From a virus: a stretch of DNA of 41,065 nt. The stretch's first letter is position 1, and each line of letters starts with the position of its first letter. The stretch covers positions 1-41,065 of IMG/VR virus record IMGVR_UViG_3300017950_000019; one strand, written 5' to 3'. This document shows, one piece after another, positions 1 to 8,875 of this stretch. The position numbers were made by a program, and so were the translations under genes. Under the pieces are notes generated by a model, which did not search any database, was not told where the DNA came from, and saw only the letters and a program-made list of their open reading frames with translations.

Positions 1-594
1 ATTGCCGATGTAGTTGATGTTGTTTTTCTTTTGACGCAAATGAAAGTGCCCACTAAAAACTTCGCCGTACCCAGTACAGTGTTCTGCATTGATATCGCCA
101 TGATCCGGCATCTCTACCATTGCATTCATCTTAAAGTGGGGAAGTTCAAAGTGTCCAAACATATACTTGGCACTGGCATTTTTAACACGTTTATAATCAT
201 CACCAACCAGCCACGGAACAAGTATAACATCGTCTTGTTCAAACCATTCGTTGTGAATGTGCACATTTGGAATATGCTGTGCCCACTCGTAGCTGTAAAT
301 GTCACGCTTGTCTCTATAGTACAAGTCGTGGTTGCCTGTGATAAAATGTGTGTTGTTGAAACCTGAACTTAGCTTTTCTAATGCTCTTAAACTATGATGC
401 ATCGTTTGCAAACTCAAACTTGCTCTATGGTGATGCCAATCTCCCATAAAGATGCAAGTTTCACAACCGTGCAGTTTGCCCTGTTCTACTGCCCACTCAA
501 CAAACTCCTCACAATCTTGATTGTGGAGAGCGCTGTTACTTTTCATGCCAAAGTGGATGTCAGTAAAGACCAAGGCTTTTTTGAACAAACCCAT
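1..594 (-). CDS. gp47: gp47-like recombination endonuclease subunit (Mre11/SbcD family), partial
   Basis: Reading the minus strand from the ATG at 594 gives 198 codons without a stop before the window edge, so the C-terminus is missing (T4 gp47 is about 339 residues). The calcineurin-like phosphoesterase motifs are all visible: DxH (D12, H14), GDWH (51-54), GNHD (87-90), GHFE (147-150) and GHFH (182-185). In T4, gp47 pairs with the ATPase gp46 to resect DNA ends for recombination-dependent replication; gp46 is not in the window. The gene starts 10 bases after the stop of gp55 on the same strand, and an AAGGA ribosome site overlaps that stop, so the two genes look co-transcribed and translationally close. 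The plus-strand reading frames over this stretch are shadows. Confidence 0.93.
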   Translation of the reverse strand, partial: MGLFKKALVFTDIHFGMKSNSALHNQDCEEFVEWAVEQGKLHGCETCIFMGDWHHHRASLSLQTMHHSLRALEKLSSGFNNTHFITGNHDLYYRDKRDIYSYEWAQHIPNVHIHNEWFEQDDVILVPWLVGDDYKRVKNASAKYMFGHFELPHFKMNAMVEMPDHGDINAEHCTGYGEVFSGHFHLRQKKNNINYIGN

Positions 595-604
595 GTATAC
601 GTCC

Positions 605-1519
605 TTATTTGTTTTTGGTTGCTTTGGTTTCTGCAATAAAACGTTTTGATTCTGCTGAGTTGTTAAACTGTCGTGTCCAACTTGGATTCAACCCTGCATT
701 TTCTAGAATATCATCACGAATGTTTTGATTTTTCTTTTCAATGTTTAGTACCCTAGTAAAACTGTTGGTAATAGCAGCGGTATAGTATGCAAACGGATTT
801 TGAGATTTGCTTTCGTCAAATTGCAATCCAATTTGGCTGAGTTGCAACAATGCCTGGCCACGCATTTCTTCGTTGTAAGTATACCCACGCCAGTTTGAAC
901 GTGTAGCATAGCGTTCGCACAACTTGATAAACATGTGTGCTAGTTTGTCTGTCATTTTACCATGATCTTTTGAGAAGTGACCATTGTCTAGTCCGCCGAC
1001 CCAGTGACTTTTGCCCACAACATACGGAACTTTGTTGTCGTCAATCATGTAATGCCAAAATGGTGGAAAATTCAACTTTATATAGTTGAGATCTTGTTCT
1101 ACTTCGGTCATAAGCTCTTGTAGCCCGTCGTCGGAATAATCAACATCATCCATTTCTAGAATTTCTTCTAGTTTGGATTTCTTCTTTTCTTGGGCTTTAG
1201 TTAGCTTTTTTGGCACCATTGGGATATGATCCCAAGTGGTAATGCGAAATACAAGCTCTTGGTTGCTGAGTTTTGTTGGATCAACTATTTCGCCTGTTTC
1301 TCGTTTGATGCGATCAGCTTTGTTACGCCGTGCTTCTGCAACAGTGCGCTGATTGATTTTGTCTACACTGGGCAAAATAATGTCATACTGAGCTTGACCT
1401 GGCTCTAGGTACGAACAATATGTGCTTTTACTTTTGTAAATTTCTTTGAGAATATCTCGGTTGTTGAGGTAGTTAACTTTTTTAGGTTTTTTAACAGGTG
1501 TTTTTTTAGCTAATGCCAT
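605..1519 (-). CDS. gp55: gp55-like late-transcription sigma factor, enlarged
   Basis: This is the phage sigma factor that directs host RNA polymerase to late promoters. Two blocks match T4 gp55 from memory: the N-terminal VNYLNNRDILKEI (15-27; T4 has YNYVNNKELLQAI) and residues 190-263, with SNWRGYT, EEMRGQAL, FDESKSQNPFAYYT and NSFTRVLNIEKK. The protein has 304 residues against 185 in T4. The extra length is mostly a charged insertion between the two blocks (about 32-185). The C-terminus is basic (ending KATKNK), and I do not see the hydrophobic-acidic tail by which T4 gp55 binds the sliding clamp gp45. A GGAG ribosome site at 1527-1530 precedes the ATG. A near-consensus sigma-70 promoter lies just upstream (1543-1571), which fits expression before the late phase. 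Confidence 0.88.
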   Translation of the reverse strand: MALAKKTPVKKPKKVNYLNNRDILKEIYKSKSTYCSYLEPGQAQYDIILPSVDKINQRTVAEARRNKADRIKRETGEIVDPTKLSNQELVFRITTWDHIPMVPKKLTKAQEKKKSKLEEILEMDDVDYSDDGLQELMTEVEQDLNYIKLNFPPFWHYMIDDNKVPYVVGKSHWVGGLDNGHFSKDHGKMTDKLAHMFIKLCERYATRSNWRGYTYNEEMRGQALLQLSQIGLQFDESKSQNPFAYYTAAITNSFTRVLNIEKKNQNIRDDILENAGLNPSWTRQFNNSAESKRFIAETKATKNK

Positions 1520-1542
1520 TTAAGTTCTCCATAATTGTACTT

Positions 1543-1571
1543 AGTATAAACGATGTAGAGGGGGTTGTCAA
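1543..1571 (-). promoter_or_regulatory. sigma-70-type promoter of the gp55-gp47 operon
   Basis: On the minus strand the -35 hexamer TTGACA (1571-1566) is separated by exactly 17 bases from TATACT (1548-1543). The -35 is perfect and the -10 matches five of six. Transcription would start near 1536 and give a short leader containing the GGAG site of gp55. It points away from the baseplate genes. Confidence 0.8.
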
Positions 1572-1597
1572 TCATTAAGTTAGCCGTTTTTGATCGC

Positions 1598-1605
1598 CAT
1601 AAATA
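1598..1605 (+). promoter_or_regulatory. late promoter box CATAAATA before gp48
   Basis: CATAAATA differs from the T4 late consensus TATAAATA at the first base. It lies 16 bases before the gp48 ATG, followed by an AGGAG ribosome site (1612-1616), in the divergent gap shared with the gp55 promoter. It would be a target of the sigma factor encoded next door. Confidence 0.6.
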
Positions 1606-1621
1606 ATGCATAGGAGTCAAC

Positions 1622-3220
1622 ATGCCGTACAATCAAAAATTAGCTGATCTATACAATGAATTAGCACAGCAATATCCCGGACTTAGTGAAAATGGTCTTA
1701 GAACTCTTGCTGGTATAGCAATAAGCGATGGTGATTACACACTTGATACAACTGGTACTATAGCTCGTAACTCTAGCTATGGTCAGCTTGTTGACACAGA
1801 ATCTTTACAAACTTCGTGGGTAACAGACGACTTGCTTGATGCGCTAGCAGTTGTTGAATCGGGCAACGATCCTAATGCAGTGTCTCCAGCAGGTGCACTA
1901 GGTGTGTATCAAATTATACCAGAAACTGCGGCTGACCCTGGGTTTGGCGTTGAACCTATCACTCTTAGAGAAGTGCTTGATCCAGTACGAGCTAGAGAAT
2001 TTGCTAGACAGTATCTCGAAGGACTTAGGAAAGAATATCCAAACTACACGCCTGCAGAAATTCTTCAAGCATATAATGCTGGCCCAGGAAGAATAGAAAA
2101 GTACAAGCTTGGACTAGGCCCACCACTAACGGAAGAAACTATATTATATCCTGGAAAAATACTTGACCAGCTTCCTGGCTTCCAAGACAATCCTTACACA
2201 GTATCACCAACAGATGCTGATGTCTTGGAAACAGTATTCAGAGATAAAGTTGTACCTGACCTCAGCGATCCGGAAGTTGCAAGGTTAATAAATGAAGAAC
2301 GTGTTGCTCGAGGCTTAGCGCCTTATACAGACATGGAAGAAATGGAGAGAGCAATTGATGCTAACCAATTGCTTATTAAGGCACGTAACCAGCAAACTGT
2401 TAGTGCACAACGAGAAGCAAGCGGTGTTAAAAATGCCGACGGTGATTGGCGTGTTAAGTTAAGACTTGCACCTCAGGCAAACTATTTGTACAAAGCAAGC
2501 AACCCAGGAATACTTGCTCCATTGGCAGTCACCGACGGTGTTATATTTCCATATACTCCGCAAATTGATTTACAATATAGGTCAGATTACAACAATTATC
2601 AACCGACACACAGCAACTATATGCACTATTTCTACAAAGGATCAAGTGTTCAGACTATACAAGTTACTGCTGAATTTACTGCACAAGACACAGTTGAAGC
2701 TGAATACTTGTTGGCAGTTATGCATTTCTTTAAGAGTGCTAGTAAAATGTTTTATGGCCAAGATGCAGAGCGTGGTTCACCACCGCCATTGTTATATTTG
2801 TCTGGCCTTGGTGAATATCAATTCAACGAGTCTCCTTGTGTGATAGCAGAGTTTAACTTGAATTTACCGTCTGATGTTAACTATATCAGAGCAAGAAGCC
2901 GACACATAACAGGCGCAGATAATTTGCAATATCAAAAGCCTCTAGCAACAAGTGCAACCAATGGTAACTTTTCTAGTTTAACTAGATTGTCTACGGCAGC
3001 TACAAGATTGTTCGGCGGCGGAACACAGCCGCTCCAAGTTGGTGCAAAACCATTTACACCAACACCTGGGCCATTAGGAAGCAAAGGTGCAACATACGTA
3101 CCAACTAAGATGTCAATGACTCTTAACTTACTTCCAATTGCAAGTAGACGACAAGTTAGTCAAGATTTTAGTCTCAAGGAATATGCAAACGGTAACTTAA
3201 TTAAGAAAGGGATGTGGTAA
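1622..3220 (+). CDS. gp48: gp48-like baseplate tube cap with N-terminal lytic transglycosylase domain
   Basis: This 532-residue protein joins two modules. Residues about 65-165 are an SLT-type lytic transglycosylase: catalytic Glu79 in VVESGNDPNAVSP, then GVYQIIPETA (94-103) and AYNAGPGRI (150-158), the usual signature order. Residues about 275-532 resemble the gp48 tail-tube cap of marine T4-like phages: FPYTPQIDLQYRSDY, LLAVMHFFKSASKMFYGQ, PPPLLYLSGLGEYQFN and LPSDVNYIRARS. T4 gp48 has about 364 residues and no such enzyme domain. The cap joins the baseplate hub to the tail tube, so the enzyme would be positioned to cut peptidoglycan during injection. The start has AGGAG six bases upstream. 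The stop overlaps the gp53 ATG (TAATG). The tail-cap assignment could be gp54, its T4 paralogue, but the domain pattern favours gp48. Confidence 0.85.
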   Translation: MPYNQKLADLYNELAQQYPGLSENGLRTLAGIAISDGDYTLDTTGTIARNSSYGQLVDTESLQTSWVTDDLLDALAVVESGNDPNAVSPAGALGVYQIIPETAADPGFGVEPITLREVLDPVRAREFARQYLEGLRKEYPNYTPAEILQAYNAGPGRIEKYKLGLGPPLTEETILYPGKILDQLPGFQDNPYTVSPTDADVLETVFRDKVVPDLSDPEVARLINEERVARGLAPYTDMEEMERAIDANQLLIKARNQQTVSAQREASGVKNADGDWRVKLRLAPQANYLYKASNPGILAPLAVTDGVIFPYTPQIDLQYRSDYNNYQPTHSNYMHYFYKGSSVQTIQVTAEFTAQDTVEAEYLLAVMHFFKSASKMFYGQDAERGSPPPLLYLSGLGEYQFNESPCVIAEFNLNLPSDVNYIRARSRHITGADNLQYQKPLATSATNGNFSSLTRLSTAATRLFGGGTQPLQVGAKPFTPTPGPLGSKGATYVPTKMSMTLNLLPIASRRQVSQDFSLKEYANGNLIKKGMW

Positions 3221-3525
3221 TGGATAACATATATACAAGTATCAGTCCGTACTTTGACACACCTGTGGTTAATCAGACGTATCTTGGTGTAATGGTTAAT
3301 CGACCTATTCCTAAATTGGCAGACGACTTATTAATGACTATTAATGAAACTTACAATCTTCGCCCAGACTTGCTAGCATTCGACTTGTATGGTGATGCGG
3401 CGCTTTGGTGGGTGTTTGCACAGAGAAACCCAAACCAACTTCAAGATCCATTGGGGGACTTTACAACCAATACATCAATATACCTACCACAAAAAGCAAC
3501 TTTGTCCCAAGTATTAGGAATCTAG
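3220..3525 (+). CDS. gp53: gp53 baseplate wedge protein
   Basis: A baseplate wedge subunit of 101 residues, a short version of the T4 protein (196 residues). Visible family features are YFDTPVVNQTYLG near the N-terminus, then LRPDLLAFDLYGDAALWWVFAQRN and a C-terminal LysM-like tail with SIYLPQKATLSQVLG. In T4, gp53 links neighbouring wedges. I chose the ATG at 3220, which overlaps the gp48 stop as TAATG, over a GTG six bases earlier. It ends in TAG one base before the next gene's ATG, so translation of the three genes is probably coupled. Confidence 0.9.
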   Translation: MDNIYTSISPYFDTPVVNQTYLGVMVNRPIPKLADDLLMTINETYNLRPDLLAFDLYGDAALWWVFAQRNPNQLQDPLGDFTTNTSIYLPQKATLSQVLGI

Positions 3526-3526
3526 C

Positions 3527-6334
3527 ATGACCACCTCGGCAGAAATAGATACAGCCAGGCGCAGCATACAACTCAACATCAATAATCTAGTAGGGTGGGT
3601 TGAACGCCTAGAATTTGAGGTCGATGATGGTGCAACTTGGAACGAAATCAATGCCGATTGGGGTATTGGCTTTGATAAAGCCAAAGGTTACGAGAAAGCC
3701 TTGGACAATTTGCAACGTCAAAACGACGGCATGCCACCAACTGATCCTGACAAATCTGCAACAACATTTAGGATAGCTGAAAACATAGCAGAAGTTAATG
3801 CTCTTATTGATAGGTTGCTTGCTGTTGAACTGCAAGCTCTTGCTAACGCAAGCGAAGTTGCACGAATAGACAATTTACCAGCAGACAGTGCAGGATCACA
3901 AGTCGCCAGTGATCAAGCCAGCGCCAATGAAGATAGTAGAGTTAGTAGCCCAACAACTGGAACTGAGGTACTGGATGGTGAAACAATCGTATCTTCCGAT
4001 TCGGTTAACAACAGCCCCACAAATGCAAGGCTAGCAACACTGAGCGGACCCGACGGAGAATTTGCTCTAGGTGCCGACGATGGCGGAACAATCAGCACAG
4101 TGGGTGCTGCTACTGAAGTAGTCAGTGTTACTAATACCCAAACCCCAGACGGCAGAATTGCTGCCGCTGATTCGGTTAGCGCAAGTGACGACTCGTACGA
4201 TCAACGCACCTCTAGTACAAATGTCGAAGGTCGTGCAGCCATTGCTAATGAATTTTTGGAAACCATTGTACCTACGCCAAACCAACTTATAAACCTTGCT
4301 TCGCAGACTTATACTATTTCAGTATACCTTATGGACATCGACGAATACACTCGGATGATACAGTCTGATAGAAAAACATTACCGGGAAATCAGTTGTTGT
4401 TCCAAAGCGGTGGTGCCACAATTGGCGAACGCAACAAATTCTTTGACTTGGACTTTTATCCAGAAAACGTTGAGCTTAAATGTTTAGTTGGTACCCAAGG
4501 AGTTGGAAGCCCTCATAATGCTGTTACACTTGAATTTGATGTTCTTGAACCTCAAGGCATAACATTCTTAGAAAGACTGCGCAAGGCAGTTTGGGATCAC
4601 ACAGGGGAACCAGGCGCAACTATTAATGGTCAAAATTATCTTATGGTTATAAGATTTTACGGCTACGACGAAAATGGAAACTTAGTCAGTGGTCAAGGCA
4701 GGGAGTTTACAAGTGATCCAAATGCTTTGGTAGAAAAGTTTATTCCTTTTCAAATAGCCATGCTTAGATATAAACTTGCTGCACAAGTTGTTGAGTATCA
4801 GCTACAATGCATGATACCCCAAACAACAGTTGGATTTAGTACGTCTAGGGGGTCAATACCTTTTAACTTCCAACTTAATGCGCCCGATGTGGGCACATTG
4901 TTCAACGGTAATATGCAAGTTTCAGCAGGTGCGGCTGCAGAAGAGGATTTTGCAGGAGGTGCACCCGGCGGGGAGTTTGGAAGCGGCAATCGTAAAGCCG
5001 GCAGTGGATCTCCAACTATAACCCAAGGATTAACAGATGCATTAAATCAAAATCAACGTGAACTGGTAAAAAAAGGTGCCCAAGAAATTGCAGATGTGTA
5101 CAAAATTGTACTAGAAGACATTCCAGCTTTTCGTGATGCTAAAATGAAAAAGCAAGGAACAACAAATAAATCACGTACACCAATGACCGCTACTAGTGAT
5201 CCAAATATATCGCTAAATGCAAACAAACAAAATTTTGATAGTCAAGGGCGAACATATAGTATCACAGCAGGTACACAAATTACACAGTTGATTGACCAGG
5301 TAATGAAAAACAGCGAGTATGTTACTGCGCAACAAACCATAGTATTTGACGAAGTAACCAAAGCTGAAATTTCAAACCCTCCAGTTGGGACCACAATGTG
5401 GTACAAGATTACACAACAAAGTAAACCACTTGGTTGGGACAATTTGAGAAAAGATTACGCATATGAAATTACTTACAAAGTAAACAGATACCAGATCAAC
5501 ACACCAAAGTCTCCTTATTTCCCTCCGTCGGCATATAGAGGGTCGCACAAGATCTATAATTATTTGTTCACCGGAGAAAACACAGAAGTGTTGAATCTTG
5601 AATTTGAAGCAAACACTAACTATATAACACCAATTGGCAACAGCGGATTAACTGCACCAGTTGACGGCGACGGAAGATATGCTAACAAACAAATGTTTTC
5701 GGTTGGAGCAGAGTCAAGTCAGCAGGGCGGTGCAGGAGAATCAACACTGCCAGCTGCACAATTAGCAGGTAGACTGTATGCTGACTCTGATGTATTAAAA
5801 GTTGATCTTGAAATTGTCGGAGACCCAGACTGGATTACGCAAAGCGAAGTGTTTTACACAGAGGACAACCTTGCACCTTTTGAACCCGACGGTAGTATGA
5901 ATGTTAATGCCAGCGAAGTATTGTTTGAGGTACGTTTTAACAGAGCAAATGACTATGATTTGGCAACAGGCTTAACACCAAAATACAAAGAAAATATCGA
6001 CCAAGGTGCTATCAACAACAACACAAACGTAGCCGAAGAACGTTTGGTATTTGCAGCATATTCTATAACCAACATGTTTAAAGCAGGTAAATTTACACAA
6101 AGAATTCAAGGCACGTTGCGAGAATTTACAGCCGATGATCTGGCATTTAACCAAGGAGTTAGTGTACCTCGTACAAATAACAACAACGGACCGACTGCTT
6201 ATTCTGATGATGTTACTGAAAATTACAGCAGGAATGTTAAAACAGATGCAAGTAATTTAACTAATAATCTCACTTTAAACTTGCCAAAGAGTACAACTAA
6301 CGCAGTAGACGACGATGGCGCAGGGCCATTTTAA
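3527..6334 (+). CDS. large baseplate structural protein of the hub region
   Basis: A 935-residue protein placed between gp53 and gp5. The N-terminal 110 residues look helical. Residues about 120-250 are Ser/Thr/Asp-rich and probably flexible. A conserved-looking domain starts near 260 (YTISVYLMDIDEYTRMIQSD) and runs to about 450, including YPENVELKCLVGTQG and LEPQGITFLERLRKAVW. A further block near 610-690 contains MWYKITQQSKPLGWDNLR, and the end carries YSITNMFKAGKFTQRIQGT, a phrase I recall from virion proteins of marine T4-like phages. There are no enzyme motifs. T4 has its gp27 hub trimer bound to gp5, so a gp27-like role is possible from context. I see no sequence match to gp27, so that role is inference only. 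Confidence 0.7.
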   Translation: MTTSAEIDTARRSIQLNINNLVGWVERLEFEVDDGATWNEINADWGIGFDKAKGYEKALDNLQRQNDGMPPTDPDKSATTFRIAENIAEVNALIDRLLAVELQALANASEVARIDNLPADSAGSQVASDQASANEDSRVSSPTTGTEVLDGETIVSSDSVNNSPTNARLATLSGPDGEFALGADDGGTISTVGAATEVVSVTNTQTPDGRIAAADSVSASDDSYDQRTSSTNVEGRAAIANEFLETIVPTPNQLINLASQTYTISVYLMDIDEYTRMIQSDRKTLPGNQLLFQSGGATIGERNKFFDLDFYPENVELKCLVGTQGVGSPHNAVTLEFDVLEPQGITFLERLRKAVWDHTGEPGATINGQNYLMVIRFYGYDENGNLVSGQGREFTSDPNALVEKFIPFQIAMLRYKLAAQVVEYQLQCMIPQTTVGFSTSRGSIPFNFQLNAPDVGTLFNGNMQVSAGAAAEEDFAGGAPGGEFGSGNRKAGSGSPTITQGLTDALNQNQRELVKKGAQEIADVYKIVLEDIPAFRDAKMKKQGTTNKSRTPMTATSDPNISLNANKQNFDSQGRTYSITAGTQITQLIDQVMKNSEYVTAQQTIVFDEVTKAEISNPPVGTTMWYKITQQSKPLGWDNLRKDYAYEITYKVNRYQINTPKSPYFPPSAYRGSHKIYNYLFTGENTEVLNLEFEANTNYITPIGNSGLTAPVDGDGRYANKQMFSVGAESSQQGGAGESTLPAAQLAGRLYADSDVLKVDLEIVGDPDWITQSEVFYTEDNLAPFEPDGSMNVNASEVLFEVRFNRANDYDLATGLTPKYKENIDQGAINNNTNVAEERLVFAAYSITNMFKAGKFTQRIQGTLREFTADDLAFNQGVSVPRTNNNNGPTAYSDDVTENYSRNVKTDASNLTNNLTLNLPKSTTNAVDDDGAGPF

Positions 6335-6355
6335 TAAATTAAAGGAACACTATAG

Positions 6356-8860
6356 ATGGTAGAAAACTATCAACGAAGTACAGGCACATCAAGATCCTTT
6401 AAAACTGGCAAAGGTGGCGCCCCGGCAGAAACTGGCCCGTTCATTGGCGAAGTGGTTAACAATGTTGATCCTACCCGTAGTGGTCGATTGCAAGTTTACA
6501 TTGAGTATCTTGCTGGCCCGGATAAAACCGAAAAAAGTCTTTGGCGAACTGTTAGTTATATTTCTCCTATGTACGGCAACACTCAACAAAGTGTTCCGTC
6601 AAAAACTGGCCCAGGTAAATTTGTAGGCAATCAACAAAGCTACGGCTTCTGGGGAACAACGCCAGACATTGGTACTAAGGTTATTTGTTTCTTTGCAAAT
6701 GGCGATCCCAACGAAGGGTATTATATCGGTGCACCCATTGAGCCAGGTATCAATCATATGATGCCAGCTATTGGCGCAAGTAAAAAATATGTCGACGATA
6801 CAAATAGTCCGTATTTTGCTAATGCAAAACAGTTGCCAGTAACTGAAGTAAACAACAGTAACCCTGCTATAGCCGAAAATCCAAGATTCTTCGAAGAGAC
6901 AAAACCGGTTCACAGTGTGTTAGCTGGACAAATGCTGGATCAAGGTGTTATCAGCGATCCACTGCGAGGACCTATTACTAGTAACTCACAGCGTGAATCT
7001 CCTAGCACAGTATACGGATGGAGTACCCCAGGTCGACCTGTGTTCCAGGGAGGATTTACTCCTGCCGAAATGGCAAAAAAAATTGCAAGTGGTCAAGTGC
7101 AGGCCAACGAAGCTATAGTAGTGTCAAGACTTGGCGGGCACAGCATTGTAATGGACGATGGCGATCTTCAAGAGCAAGACCAATTGCTGCGAGTGCGCAC
7201 ATCTTCAGGTCATCAAATCATGCTAAACGACACCGGAGAGAGCATTCACATAATGCATGCCAACGGTCAGTCTTGGGTAGAACTAGGAAAAGAAGGCACA
7301 ATTGACGTTTATGCATCAAACAGTGTTAATATTCGTAGTCAAGGTGAAATCAACATGCATGCAGCTGGTGATATTAATCTCAACAGCGAAGAAGGTAGCA
7401 TCAAGATGTTTGCCAAAGTTGCTATGGGGCTTGAAACCAAGGCATTGAGTTTAAATGCAACTGACAACTTGTTGCTTTACAGTAAAAAACAAGTTGGTAT
7501 TAAAAGTGACGGCAATCTTGCACTGAAATCAAAAAATGGCTCTTGGAATAGTAAAAGCTTAACTCTAACAGGTAAGCCTATCAAGCTAAACAGCGGTGCA
7601 GCTAGCGATGTTCCAACCCCGCAAGACATTCCTAAAAATAAATTACCGAACACTGTGTTCACTGACGGTGTGGGTTGGACAGTTGAAGCAAATGCAATCG
7701 AAACAGTAGCTAGTAGAGCACCTACACACGAGCCATACCCCTTCCACGGAACAGGTGTTAACTTTACTACGTCATTAGCTGGCGGCGCAAGTGAAGTGCC
7801 AGTATCAAACGCAACGCAAGATGTTATTAATCGTGCTAGTGCTGTTGATATTCCAAAAATCACAGTATCAGACTACGAAGTGCAACCCAGCACCGATACC
7901 GCAGTTGGTAAACTAGACCCAGCAACTGTGCGAAGCATGCTATCACAGGCAAGTTTGCAAGTGCCTCAGGCAAGTGATGTAATTTCAAACACATTAGGGG
8001 TTGGCAAGTATGGGCTTAGTGCTGATCAATTAGAAAAATCTGGATACTTGAAGCCAGGAACTTCGGCGTTCTTCCTCAACGATCCAACTACATCTCTTGA
8101 ATCTGTTCTAAATAATAGCAGTGTGTGGACGGGTTTAAACGGTGTTAGCAATGTTAACAGCTTTCTAGAAAACACAAGTTTACAAGACAACACACAAACT
8201 GATCTATTAAACTTGGGACTTAGTGAATTGCAGAATCTTGGTGTAGTAACTGGTTTAGAAAATGCATCTGATCTTGCCGGGCTAGTGCAAGGCGCTGCCA
8301 AGTTTGGCGCACCTGCGGTTGCTAAATGGGTTGATGGAGCTGCAATTATTGGAGACACCCTTGCTGGTATCAACAGTAGTAAAATTACTAGTTTGGATAT
8401 GGACTCAATAGTACAAGGGGGCAAGTTTGCAGTCGATATGATAGCAGAAAAAATACCTGATGTATTGCAAGGATTTACAACAACAAGATTGAGTTCAGTT
8501 CTGCAAACAGTTGATCTTAGCAATGTTGCTAGTCTAGCAAACATTCCATCTCTTGGTAATGTGTTTGGCGGCGGCGGCTTGTTTGGCGGATTTTCTGGGC
8601 TTTTTAGCGGAGGTGGCTCGTATTCGTTTCCTGCATTCGCTAACAACACAATAGTTGAAGGAATAGCAAACACTGCTAATAGAGCTGGGATCGACAATGC
8701 AATTACATCAGTTGTCGGCTCATTTAAAGTACAAAATGCAACAGTAAAAACATTGCCTCAAACTGTTCAAGACTATCAAACAGCATTAAAACTAATGGCA
8801 GCAGGCCGGGGCGGCAATGCCGACACTGTAATTGACAGCTTACGAACTAGACTATCATAG
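6356..8860 (+). CDS. gp5: gp5-like baseplate hub and spike protein without lysozyme domain
   Basis: This protein has 834 residues. An OB-fold (about 22-140: GPFIGEVVNNVDPTRSGRLQV, then FWGTTPDIGTKVICFFANGD and YYIGAPIEPG) is followed by a spike region (about 255-420) with the repeated short strands of a triple beta-helix: GHQIMLNDTGESIHIMHANG, GTIDVYASNSVNI and GDINLNSEEGSI. In T4 a lysozyme domain lies between these parts. Here that space holds only an unrecognised linker with no lysozyme motifs. About 400 residues follow the spike, including KYGLSADQLEKSGYLKPG, an alpha-helical Ala/Leu-rich stretch and a Gly/Phe-rich segment (GGGGLFGGFSGLFSGGGS). This tail is much longer than in T4. The ATG at 6356 has an AAAGGA ribosome site; the stop is TAG. 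The protein is expected to form the membrane-piercing tip of the baseplate. Confidence 0.85.
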   Translation: MVENYQRSTGTSRSFKTGKGGAPAETGPFIGEVVNNVDPTRSGRLQVYIEYLAGPDKTEKSLWRTVSYISPMYGNTQQSVPSKTGPGKFVGNQQSYGFWGTTPDIGTKVICFFANGDPNEGYYIGAPIEPGINHMMPAIGASKKYVDDTNSPYFANAKQLPVTEVNNSNPAIAENPRFFEETKPVHSVLAGQMLDQGVISDPLRGPITSNSQRESPSTVYGWSTPGRPVFQGGFTPAEMAKKIASGQVQANEAIVVSRLGGHSIVMDDGDLQEQDQLLRVRTSSGHQIMLNDTGESIHIMHANGQSWVELGKEGTIDVYASNSVNIRSQGEINMHAAGDINLNSEEGSIKMFAKVAMGLETKALSLNATDNLLLYSKKQVGIKSDGNLALKSKNGSWNSKSLTLTGKPIKLNSGAASDVPTPQDIPKNKLPNTVFTDGVGWTVEANAIETVASRAPTHEPYPFHGTGVNFTTSLAGGASEVPVSNATQDVINRASAVDIPKITVSDYEVQPSTDTAVGKLDPATVRSMLSQASLQVPQASDVISNTLGVGKYGLSADQLEKSGYLKPGTSAFFLNDPTTSLESVLNNSSVWTGLNGVSNVNSFLENTSLQDNTQTDLLNLGLSELQNLGVVTGLENASDLAGLVQGAAKFGAPAVAKWVDGAAIIGDTLAGINSSKITSLDMDSIVQGGKFAVDMIAEKIPDVLQGFTTTRLSSVLQTVDLSNVASLANIPSLGNVFGGGGLFGGFSGLFSGGGSYSFPAFANNTIVEGIANTANRAGIDNAITSVVGSFKVQNATVKTLPQTVQDYQTALKLMAAGRGGNADTVIDSLRTRLS

Positions 8861-8863
8861 GAC

Positions 8864-8871
8864 AATAAATA
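8864..8871 (+). promoter_or_regulatory. possible late box AATAAATA before gp25 (weak)
   Basis: AATAAATAC lies between gp5 and gp25, but it ends only four bases before the gp25 ATG. A transcript started from it would begin inside gp25, so it would serve gp6 rather than gp25, or it may be a chance match. Confidence 0.25.
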
Positions 8872-8875
8872 CAAT

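Noticed and set aside
31-639. Two plus-strand reading frames of 111 and 81 codons
   Set aside because: They are antisense to a minus-strand frame with all five Mre11/SbcD motifs, so they are shadows.
6900-7130. Lysozyme domain between the OB-fold and spike of gp5
   Set aside because: None of the T4 lysozyme motifs is present and the segment is low in conserved-looking residues.
7018-7305. A 95-codon plus-strand frame with Arg/Ser-rich product
   Set aside because: It overlaps the gp5 spike region in another frame and its composition is typical of an out-of-frame reading.
8026-8697. A 223-codon minus-strand frame
   Set aside because: It lies entirely within gp5, has a low-complexity composition, and no ribosome site or family motif was seen.
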